A stretch of DNA of 10,125 bases, taken from contig QHUQ01000213.1 in NCBI GenBank assembly GCA_003221985.1, positions 1 through 10,125 on the forward strand, read 5' to 3'. This DNA is from Gemmatimonadota bacterium. Lineage in GTDB: Bacteria > Gemmatimonadota > Gemmatimonadetes > Gemmatimonadales > GWC2-71-9. Positions 1 to 6,218 of this stretch are shown piece by piece. The position numbers and the translations under genes were made by a program. Each line of letters begins with the position of its first letter. Within the stretch, counting starts at the first letter, position 1. The notes beneath the pieces were generated by a model. The model saw only the letters and a program-made list of their open reading frames with translations, was not told where the DNA came from and ran no database searches.

Positions 1-624
1 AAACGTCGGCCCGAAGCAGTAGACCTTGCCGAGCGCGGCGGCCGCCGCTTCGACGTACAACTGGCCGGTCTGCGCGAGATATGCTTTGCCGAGATCGAAG
101 TAATCGACTGAGAAGAGCGTCCCCGCGTGCTCGCCGATGGAACCGGTGAGAATCGGCGTATCCACCAGCGTGAAGTGGCGCTCGTAGAAAAAATCGCGGA
201 TCGCCTGGATGACTTCGTGCCGCACGCGCGCGATCGCCACCTGTTGCTTGGACCGCAGCCACAGGTGGCGGTGCTCGAACAGAAACGCGGTGCCGTGTTC
301 CTTGGGCGTGATCGGGAACTCAGGGCTTGGGCCGAGAATGCGCAGCTCGGACGCCTGCAGCTCGACGCCGCCCGGGGCGCGCGGCTCGGCGCGCACCACG
401 CCCGTCACCTCGACTGACGTCTCTTGAGTAAGTTTCCCGAACGCATCCCAGACGTCCGCGGGCAGGTCTTTCTTGGAGAGAACCGCTTGCAGCAGACCGG
501 TGCCGTCGCGCACAACGACGAACGCGATCTTGCCGCTGGACCGGGTCGTCGTGACCCAGCCGCGGACGGACACTGTCTGTCCCGCGTGCTGCGGCAGCTC
601 CTCGATCCAATGACGATCCGGCAT
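1..624 (-). CDS. asnS: Asparaginyl-tRNA synthetase, N-terminal part (cut by window edge)
   Basis: Cytosolic class II aminoacyl-tRNA synthetase that charges tRNA-Asn with asparagine using ATP. The 208 visible codons run from ATG at 624 to the window edge with no stop. Residues about 15-100 look like the OB-fold anticodon-binding domain (VSVRGWV, RDGTGLLQAVL, VEVTGVV). The catalytic domain then begins with EFPITPKEHG and HRHLWLRS (residues 102-124), followed by the motif 1 helix and strand ending LVDTPILT. The visible part ends LAQTGQLYVEA...KVYCFGPTF, just before the motif 2 arginine. From memory this follows the short bacterial (Thermus-like) AsnRS. The main alternative is AspRS or an archaeal-type Asx enzyme, but PKEHG and QTGQLY favour AsnRS. 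A TAG stop lies four codons upstream of the ATG, so 624 is the first possible start. No Shine-Dalgarno is seen; see the promoter at 634-662. Confidence 0.93.
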   Translation of the reverse strand, partial: MPDRHWIEELPQHAGQTVSVRGWVTTTRSSGKIAFVVVRDGTGLLQAVLSKKDLPADVWDAFGKLTQETSVEVTGVVRAEPRAPGGVELQASELRILGPSPEFPITPKEHGTAFLFEHRHLWLRSKQQVAIARVRHEVIQAIRDFFYERHFTLVDTPILTGSIGEHAGTLFSVDYFDLGKAYLAQTGQLYVEAAAAALGKVYCFGPTF

Positions 625-1746
625 AGGCGCGGCATACTAGTGGCGGGCCTTTTCAGTGTCAACGCGATCGCCGCCGGCTGCACTCCCATCATGAGACCGG
701 GCCCGGAGCGGCAGGAATCGGGCTGGCCCGCCTACCTCGGCAATCAGCGGCACGACGCTAGTGCGCGCGAGACGCTCAATCCCGACCCCCGGCCGCTGTG
801 GCACGCATCGATGGGGCGCGGTGTCCGCGGCAGCCCGGCGCTCGGCGAAGCCGTCGTCGCGGTCGGCACGGCCGATCGCACCATCGTGCTGGTGGACCGC
901 GCCAGCGGTGACGTCTGGTGGCGCACGCGGCTCGACGGCACGGTCCGGGCCGGCCCGCTACTCGATGAAGACCGGCTCTATATCGCCACTGAAGCCCAGC
1001 CGCAGGGCCGGGTCTATGCGATTCGGCTGCGCGACGGTAAGCAGCTGTGGCACCGCGGGGTCGGCAGCGTTACTGCGCCGCTCGCCTTCGACGGCGATGC
1101 CATTTACGCCGGGACCGAAGACGGCACGATGGCGCGGCTCGATCCCGAAGCAGGCAGCGTAATCTGGAGAACGCCGCTCTCCGGCGCGGTGCGGGCCGGG
1201 CCGCTGGTCTCGCCACACGGCCTCGTCGTGGCCACGACGAGCGACACGCTTTACTTGCTCGACCGCGACAAAGGCACGGTACACGCGCGCCTGGCACTGC
1301 CGGGCGCCGTCCTCGCCACGCCCGCGACCGACGGCCGCCGAGTCTACCTCGCGACCGTCAGCGGGCGGATCGTCGCCGTCGATCTGGCGTCCTGGACCGT
1401 CAGCTGGGACCGCTCGGCGGGGGATGCCGTGTACGGCGCGCCCGCGATCGTCGCCGACACGCTGTACGTGCTCGCCCGGGATGGCCGGTTATGGGTGATT
1501 CCCGCGGCAACGCCGGACGGCGCCATCAGTCACACGCTCGACATCGTCGCGACCGCGGGGCCGACGCCACTCGCGTCAGGCGTGCTGGTCGGCAGCGTCA
1601 GCGGCGAGGTGCTGCTCGTCGACCCGAGGAGCGGAGAGATTCGCTGGCGCGCTCAGGTCACCGGCCCGATCGAAGAGCCGCCCCTGGTGCGCGACCGGCA
1701 GGTGGTGGTCGTCGCCGGTCGCGGCAATATTCATACGTATCGATGA
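610..1746 (+). CDS. Lipoprotein with PQQ-type beta-propeller (BamB-like)
   Basis: Predicted exported lipoprotein of 378 residues. The chosen ATG gives a classic lipoprotein signal: basic MTIRHRRG, a hydrophobic core, then NAIAAGC with the lipidated Cys at residue 24. Longer starts back to 424 add a non-signal extension antisense to asnS. The rest is a chain of beta-propeller blades with the usual PQQ-like pattern: a Gly-rich strand, D-x-x-G-x-x-x-W turns such as RASGDVWWR, LRDGKQLWH, EAGSVIWRT and RSGEIRWRA, and 'ALDxxTG' equivalents. This fold is shared by BamB (outer-membrane assembly scaffold) and by PQQ enzymes; I see no enzyme-specific feature, so a scaffold or binding role is more likely. 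It need not be BamB itself. The stop codon overlaps the next gene's start (ATGA), so the two are probably co-translated. The 5' end overlaps divergent asnS by 15 nt. Confidence 0.85.
   Translation: MTIRHRRGILVAGLFSVNAIAAGCTPIMRPGPERQESGWPAYLGNQRHDASARETLNPDPRPLWHASMGRGVRGSPALGEAVVAVGTADRTIVLVDRASGDVWWRTRLDGTVRAGPLLDEDRLYIATEAQPQGRVYAIRLRDGKQLWHRGVGSVTAPLAFDGDAIYAGTEDGTMARLDPEAGSVIWRTPLSGAVRAGPLVSPHGLVVATTSDTLYLLDRDKGTVHARLALPGAVLATPATDGRRVYLATVSGRIVAVDLASWTVSWDRSAGDAVYGAPAIVADTLYVLARDGRLWVIPAATPDGAISHTLDIVATAGPTPLASGVLVGSVSGEVLLVDPRSGEIRWRAQVTGPIEEPPLVRDRQVVVVAGRGNIHTYR
634..662 (-). promoter_or_regulatory. Sigma70-type promoter for asnS, inside the divergent lipoprotein gene
   Basis: On the minus strand a perfect -35 box TTGACA (657-662) is followed by a 17-nt spacer and a -10 box TAGTAT (634-639, four of six consensus bases). 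Only nine bases separate the -10 box from the asnS ATG at 622-624. Initiation would therefore fall at or within a few bases of the start codon, which predicts a leaderless or nearly leaderless mRNA and fits the missing ribosome-binding site. The element lies entirely within the first codons of the plus-strand lipoprotein gene. Function is inferred from the motifs only. Confidence 0.7.
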
Positions 1747-2447
1747 TGCGACGCTCGACGCTGCTCCTCTCTCTGGCGGCCGTCGGTTACGTCCCGACGG
1801 CTCACGCGCAGTCTGCTGCCCTCAGCTACCAGCCATCTGCCGTGACCTGGCGCCGTGCCGCCCCGCACTACGGCAAATGGCTGACCGCGGCCGGCACCGT
1901 GGCGCTCACGTTGCTCGGCGCGGAGCAGCACCGCTACTCGCGGCGCGATTGGAATGCGCTGCTCGCCATCTGCCGCTCGGCGCAGGACGCCTGTGCACTC
2001 GGACCGGACAGCCGCTATCTGCGGAGCGACGCGGAGCTCTTGTATCAGCGGTCGCGCACGTTCGACCGGCGCGCCAATCGCTGGCTGCTCGGCGCCCAAG
2101 CGAGCCTGCTCGCGACGACGGCGCTGTTCATCATCGACCTGCACCCAGGGGCAGGACCGGATAACATCCCCTTCGCTCCTCTACAGGTGGGGATGCGGGT
2201 GCCGTTCTGCCGAGTGCTCGCGCCGCTCGAGGGCGGGATCGGTCGCGATCATGGCGGCCGCAGCGGCACGCGCAGCTTCGAGCAGCGGGATATCGGTTTC
2301 GAGGTTGGCGTAGCGCAGCGGCACGCCGCCCGACTGCCGCGCACCGGTCAGCTCCCCCATGCCACGCTCGTGCAGGTCCAGCTCGGCGATCTTGAAGCCA
2401 TCCGTCGTTTCGCAGAACGCCTGCAGCCGAGCCGCGGCCTCCGGTGA
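1743..2447 (+). CDS. Exported or membrane protein of unknown family, 3' end doubtful
   Basis: I do not recognise the family. The ATG overlaps the TGA of the lipoprotein gene, pointing to translational coupling. A signal peptide is clear (MMRRSTLLLSLAAVGY, probable cleavage after AHA at residue 22). Two further hydrophobic stretches at about residues 46-60 (WLTAAGTVALTLLGA) and 114-132 (WLLGAQASLLATTALFIIDL) flank a charged segment with two Cys residues (77 and 84). The sequence GPDNIPFAPLQVGMRVPF, ending at residue 155 (base 2207), looks like a natural C-terminus. The remaining 79 codons are simply the antisense of recG and have no protein-like character. The true stop has probably been lost by a junction near 2207. 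A membrane or periplasmic partner of the propeller lipoprotein is possible but is inferred only from their coupling. Confidence 0.6.
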   Translation: MMRRSTLLLSLAAVGYVPTAHAQSAALSYQPSAVTWRRAAPHYGKWLTAAGTVALTLLGAEQHRYSRRDWNALLAICRSAQDACALGPDSRYLRSDAELLYQRSRTFDRRANRWLLGAQASLLATTALFIIDLHPGAGPDNIPFAPLQVGMRVPFCRVLAPLEGGIGRDHGGRSGTRSFEQRDIGFEVGVAQRHAARLPRTGQLPHATLVQVQLGDLEAIRRFAERLQPSRGLR

Positions 2448-4214
2448 ATCGGACAGAAGAATGCAGTGGCTCGCCGCGGCACCCCGCCCTACCCGGCCGC
2501 GCAGCTGATGCAGCTGCGCCAGCCCGAAACGCTCGGCATGCTCGATGAGCATGACCGTGGCGTTCGCGACATCGATCCCGACCTCGATCACCGTCGTGGC
2601 GACGAGGATCTGCACCTGGTTGTCGCGAAACGCGCGCATCGTGGCATCGCGCTCCTCGGCTTTCATCTTTCCGTGCACCAAGCCGACGCGGAATTCGGCA
2701 AACGTCTTCTTGAGCTTCTCCGCCATCGTCGTCGCGGCCTTGAGATCCGCGCGCTCCGATTCGTCGATCACGGGATAGACCACATACGCCTGCCGGCCGG
2801 CCGCGCACTCGCTGCGGATGAACTCGTAGATCTTGGACCGCGCGGCGTCGGTGCGGAGCGCGGTCTTCACGGCGCCGCGCCCGGGGGGCCGCTCACGGAT
2901 CTGCGTGACGTCGAGGTCGCCATACAGCGTGAGCGCCAGTGAGCGCGGGATCGGCGTCGCGGTGAGAAGCAGCACGTCGGGCGCGTCGCCTTTTTCGACC
3001 AGCGCGGCCCGCTGCTCCACCCCGAAGCGGTGCTGCTCATCGATCACGGCCAGCCCCAGACGACGAAACGTGACCGACTCCTGAATCAGCGCGTGCGTGC
3101 CGACGACAATCCTCGGCGCACCCGCTGCGATCCGCTGCCGGGCCGCTGACTTCTCGGCGGCCGTCATGCGGCCGAGCAACATCTCGGGCCGGATCGCCAG
3201 CGGCTCGAGCAACCGTGTCAACGTCGCGCCGTGCTGCTCGGCCAACAGCTCCGTGGGCGCCATGATCGCCGCCTGATACTCGTTCTCGGCGGCGAGCAGC
3301 ATGGCGAACAGCGCCACCACCGTCTTGCCTGTCCCCACGTCCCCCATCAGCAGGCGGTGCATGCGCAGCGGCGCGGTCATGTCGTCACTGATCTCACGGA
3401 TCGCATGCCGCTGATCGCCCGTGAGCTCGAACGGCAGCTGCTCCTTGAGCCGCGTCGTGAGCTCGCGCTTCAGCTGGAACGTGATGCCCGCCCGCGCGCG
3501 CTTGGCGAGATGCCGGGCGCGCGCCTGCACCAACTGCTGATCGAACAGCTCGTCGAAGGCGAGGCGGCGGCGGCCCAGCTCCGCCTCCTCCACACGCTTG
3601 GGCCGATGCATCAGCTCCAGCGCACGCCGCAGCTCGATGAGGTCGTGACTCGCACGAAACGCGGGAGGATGCGGATCATTGACGAGGGGGAGCAGCAGGT
3701 CGAGATGCTGCTGCACCAGCGCGCGGATCTGGCGGTGCGTGAGGCCTTCGGTGGCGGGATAGACGGGGAGCACCACTCCCGGATCGCCGCCGCCCTCGTC
3801 GTCCGGCTCGGCCAGCACGATGAACTCGCTTGGCACGAGCTGCTTGCCGTGGTAGTACCGTACCGGCCCAGTCACGAGCAGCAGCTGGCCTTTCTTGATC
3901 TGCCGCTCGAGAAATGGGCGGCCCGGCCAGGCGCATTCGAGCAATCCGCTCTCGTCCTTCAGCACCGCGCGGAACACCCGCAGGCCGCGCCGCGTCGGCA
4001 ACACACCGGTGCTCACGACGCGACCGACACAAGTGACGTCCTGGCCGACGGCAGCGCGGGCGAGCGGCGTCACGGTCGTCGCGTCGAGATAGCGATGCGG
4101 CGTGTGATACAGGAGGTCGCCGGCCGTGCGGATACCGAGCCGCTGCAAGGCCTCGGCGCGTTTTGGGCCGACGCCTTTGAGGAATTTGACGGGCGAGTTG
4201 AGCTGGAGCTTCAA
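2181..4214 (-). CDS. recG: ATP-dependent DNA helicase RecG
   Basis: Superfamily 2 branch-migrating helicase that remodels stalled replication forks, Holliday junctions and R-loops in the cytoplasm. The 677 residues match the usual family length and order. An N-terminal helix-hairpin-helix-like segment (VKFLKGVGPKRAEALQRLG) is followed by the OB-fold wedge domain (about 55-140). The helicase core then shows Walker A GDVGTGKT (291-298), APTELLAEQH, DEQHRFG (392-398), TATPIPR (418-424), the HGKM segment, ATTVIEVGIDV and QLRGRVGRG. The TRG-like region LDLHERGMGELTGARQSG follows. The start is TTG at 4214, overlapping the ftsY TGA as TTGA; the first residues fit the family. The last residues after ERREHSA (ERHPHPHL) do not look like the family's end, and the stop at 2181-2183 may come from a junction near 2207. 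The ORF overlaps the convergent gene by 267 nt. Confidence 0.95.
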   Translation of the reverse strand: MKLQLNSPVKFLKGVGPKRAEALQRLGIRTAGDLLYHTPHRYLDATTVTPLARAAVGQDVTCVGRVVSTGVLPTRRGLRVFRAVLKDESGLLECAWPGRPFLERQIKKGQLLLVTGPVRYYHGKQLVPSEFIVLAEPDDEGGGDPGVVLPVYPATEGLTHRQIRALVQQHLDLLLPLVNDPHPPAFRASHDLIELRRALELMHRPKRVEEAELGRRRLAFDELFDQQLVQARARHLAKRARAGITFQLKRELTTRLKEQLPFELTGDQRHAIREISDDMTAPLRMHRLLMGDVGTGKTVVALFAMLLAAENEYQAAIMAPTELLAEQHGATLTRLLEPLAIRPEMLLGRMTAAEKSAARQRIAAGAPRIVVGTHALIQESVTFRRLGLAVIDEQHRFGVEQRAALVEKGDAPDVLLLTATPIPRSLALTLYGDLDVTQIRERPPGRGAVKTALRTDAARSKIYEFIRSECAAGRQAYVVYPVIDESERADLKAATTMAEKLKKTFAEFRVGLVHGKMKAEERDATMRAFRDNQVQILVATTVIEVGIDVANATVMLIEHAERFGLAQLHQLRGRVGRGAAASHCILLSDSPEAAARLQAFCETTDGFKIAELDLHERGMGELTGARQSGGVPLRYANLETDIPLLEAARAAAAAMIATDPALERREHSAERHPHPHL

Positions 4215-5056
4215 TCCGAGACCAGTCGATGAGCGAATTTCATCGGGTCGAATAGTTCGAGATCGTCGAGGGTCTCGCCAGTGCCGAGGAAGCGAATTGG
4301 CGCGGGCACCGCGCGACGAAGCGCGATCACGCTGCCGCCTTTCGCGGTGCCATCGAGCTTCGTGATCACGAGTCCCGTGAGCGGCACGGCGGCCGAGAAC
4401 TCGCGTGCCTGGTGCACCGCGTTTTGGCCGATGGTCGCGTCCAGCACCAGCAGCGATTCGTGCGGCGCGCCGGCCTGCCGTTTCCCGACCACGCGCGCCA
4501 CCTTCTTGAGCTCCTCGCGCAGGCGCTCGTCCGTGTGCAGCCGGCCGGCCGTGTCCACTAACACCGTATCGATGCCGCGCGCGAGCCCGGCGTCCACCGC
4601 ATCGAACGCTACGGCGGCCGCATCGGCGCCCTTCCCCGAGTTGGCGCCGACGAACGGCACGCTCAGACGTCGGGCCCAGGTCTCGAGCTGCTCGGTCGCG
4701 CCGGCCCGAAAAGTGTCGGCGGCGGCGAGCAGCACGCTGCGGCCTTCCTGCTTGAGTCGCTGCGCCAGTTTGGCGACGGTCGTGGTCTTTCCAGTGCCGT
4801 TGACGCCAAAAATCAGCACGACGGTCGGCGGTTTGTCGGACCGCGCGAGCGGCGTCGCCGCCGGGCCGAGCAGCTCGACGACGATACGCTCGAGCGTGGG
4901 CTGATCGAGGTTCTTGGCGCGGCTGAGGCGCGCGACGATCTCGTGCGTTGCCGCGACGCCGAAGTCCGCTTCTATCAAGAGGCGCTGCACCGCCTCGAGC
5001 TTCGCGTCATCCGCGCCCGGCGAGAAGAAACGCGACAGCTGCTTCCACAGCCCCAT
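4211..5056 (-). CDS. ftsY: Signal recognition particle receptor FtsY (NG domain)
   Basis: SRP receptor GTPase that docks ribosome-SRP complexes at the inner membrane for co-translational insertion. The 281 residues hold only the N domain (about 1-75, beginning MGLWKQLSRFF) and the G domain; the long acidic A domain of enterobacterial FtsY is absent, as in many other bacteria. GTPase motifs are complete: G1 GVNGTGKT (84-91), DTFRAGATEQL (114-124), G3 DTAGR (168-172), G4 TKLDGTAKGG (232-241) and G5 GTGE (258-261). The basic, amphipathic N-terminal helix could provide lipid contact. Ffh is excluded because there is no Met-rich M domain. I chose ATG at 5056 because it overlaps the upstream stop as TAATG and begins at the family's conserved N-terminus; a longer start at 5128 would add 24 unlike residues. 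The stop overlaps the recG start. Confidence 0.95.
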   Translation of the reverse strand: MGLWKQLSRFFSPGADDAKLEAVQRLLIEADFGVAATHEIVARLSRAKNLDQPTLERIVVELLGPAATPLARSDKPPTVVLIFGVNGTGKTTTVAKLAQRLKQEGRSVLLAAADTFRAGATEQLETWARRLSVPFVGANSGKGADAAAVAFDAVDAGLARGIDTVLVDTAGRLHTDERLREELKKVARVVGKRQAGAPHESLLVLDATIGQNAVHQAREFSAAVPLTGLVITKLDGTAKGGSVIALRRAVPAPIRFLGTGETLDDLELFDPMKFAHRLVSD

Positions 5057-5847
5057 TACGGCAGGCCCTGGCGACGCCGCAGCGCCCACTCCGTCGCCAG
5101 TGCAGCGATCGCGATGACGAACAACCACCAGCGGTCCCGCAGTCCGACCGATGCCAGCCGGGCCGTCGCCTCACCGGGCTGCGAGGCGAGCGTGGGAGCG
5201 CGCGGCAGCCATTCATCGGAATAGGTCTCGACCGCGACGACGCCGCGCTCGGTTCCGCCGCCGATCGCATAGTGATAGACATCGGGCGGCAGCCGCAGCT
5301 GGGCGCGGCCGGCGGCATCGAAGCGCAGCGTGTCGACGCGCGTCGTGTCGTCGCTCCGCAGCGTAACGGCGACGGGGCGCGCCGTATCGGCCGACACCCA
5401 GCGCCACACTGTGGGCATGCCATTCGGGACTTCATATGTCTCCGGAACGACCCTCTCCCGCGTCCCCCGTCCCTCGTCCCCCAACAGCCAGTCGACCAAC
5501 GCCGCGATGAGGCTGCGGTATGCTTCGTCCGCCGCGCCGCCGCGGAACGCCCAGCGCCACAGCCCCGCGGCACTGACCGTCGCCACGCGCTCCCCGTTGC
5601 GGCGCTCCAAGGTGAGAACGGGACGCTGCGGGCCGCGCCGGACCAGGCGCGCCGTGAGCGCAACGGTGGCCTGTTCGGAATCACGCGGTGCCACCGCGAC
5701 GGCCGTCGCGGGCGGCAGCGAATCCCACAGCACGCCAGCCAGCGCCGGAGTGAAGGGCGACGAAAGCGACCGGGACCAGTGTAGCGCCATCGCGCCAGCG
5801 GCCCGGCTCGGTTTCGACGAACATCCTGACCGGCAGGCGCGCGACAT
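5056..5847 (-). pseudogene. C-terminal fragment of the VWA-domain membrane protein
   Basis: This frame carries the downstream part of the same VWA protein encoded at 5681-6541, shifted by one base. Recognisable coding starts around 5785 (SPFTPALAGVLWDSLPP) and runs to the stop at 5056-5058. The residues before that, from the nominal ATG at 5847, are out-of-frame shadow of the upstream part. An ATG at 5790 could serve for reinitiation. The fragment has a beta-rich domain (VALTARLVRR, RPVLTLERRNGERVATVSA), then a single C-terminal transmembrane helix WWLFVIAIAALATEWALRRR, as in BatA-like VWA membrane proteins. One four-unit heptad array (5453-5480) lies in it, encoding GDEGRGTRER. The stop overlaps the ftsY start (TAATG). 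Upstream sequence between the two fragments seems to be missing, so the whole gene is scored as broken. Confidence 0.65.
5453..5480 (-). repeat. Heptad array 3 (four 7-bp units, GGGACGN type)
   Basis: Read on the minus strand, the 28 bases divide into GGGACGA, GGGACGG, GGGACGC and GGGAGAG with no spacer. It sits within the VWA C-terminal fragment and encodes a charged linker (GDEGRGTRER) between DWLL and VVPET. Length, unit size and the GGGA start match the arrays at 6008 and 6130. Confidence 0.75.
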
Positions 5848-6007
5848 CGGCGAGCGTCCGGGCGAGGAATCGCGCCTCCCAATCGGGCGGCGATGCGAAG
5901 ATCACCGCGGCGGGGTCGAGGCTCACGTCAACTACGAACTGACGGCTGTCGTCTCGAGGTTCGGCGTCGTTCACGCCATCCAGCGCGATCTGCAGGACGG
6001 TCCAACC

Positions 6008-6035
6008 GGGATGCGGGATGCGAGATGCGGGAAGC
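6008..6035 (+). repeat. Heptad array 2 (four 7-bp units, GGGATGC type)
   Basis: On the plus strand: two copies of GGGATGC, then GAGATGC and GGGAAGC, end to end. It lies antisense within the VWA gene, where the minus-strand codons read PASRIPHPG. It is the inverted partner of the array at 6130-6157, with two mismatches in 28 positions. Confidence 0.85.
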
Positions 6036-6129
6036 GTGAGATCCTGCGACAACACTCCACTATCGGGCAACGAGACGCGTTGCGACATCAATTCACGACC
6101 TTCGGCCCTTAGGGTGAGCCGACCAGTTC

Positions 6130-6157
6130 GCATCCCGCTTCTCGCATCCCGCATCCC
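6130..6157 (-). repeat. Heptad array 1 (four 7-bp units, GGGATGC type)
   Basis: On the minus strand: two copies of GGGATGC, then GAGAAGC and GGGATGC, end to end. The codons in the VWA frame read GMRDARSGMR, which looks like an extra loop between two beta strands (LRVSYG and GRLTLRAEG). A perfect 9-bp inverted repeat (AGGGTGAGC at 6111-6119, GCTCACCCT at 6170-6178) encloses the array. Confidence 0.85.
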
Positions 6158-6218
6158 GACAACGCCGTAGCTCACCCTGAGCCGGACAGTATCCGATCGC
6201 GTGACGTGCCGCACCCCA

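Noticed and set aside
424..609. 62-residue N-terminal extension of the propeller lipoprotein ORF
   Set aside because: It is antisense to well-conserved asnS codons, lacks signal-peptide character, and the ATG at 610 gives a complete lipoprotein signal.
2207..2250. Bidirectional terminator between the convergent genes
   Set aside because: GC-rich potential stems exist, but there is no U-tract on either strand and the region is coding for recG.
3231..4232. 333-codon plus-strand ORF opposite recG
   Set aside because: Shadow of recG in a GC-rich gene; composition is low-complexity (Gln, Arg, Leu) with no recognisable motif.
5770..5800. Programmed frameshift joining the two VWA fragments
   Set aside because: No heptameric slippery site with a downstream structure is apparent, and sequence seems to be missing between the halves.
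4948..6112. Several 200-280 codon plus-strand ORFs opposite ftsY and the VWA gene
   Set aside because: Pro/Arg/Ser-rich shadows with no domain signature or start context.
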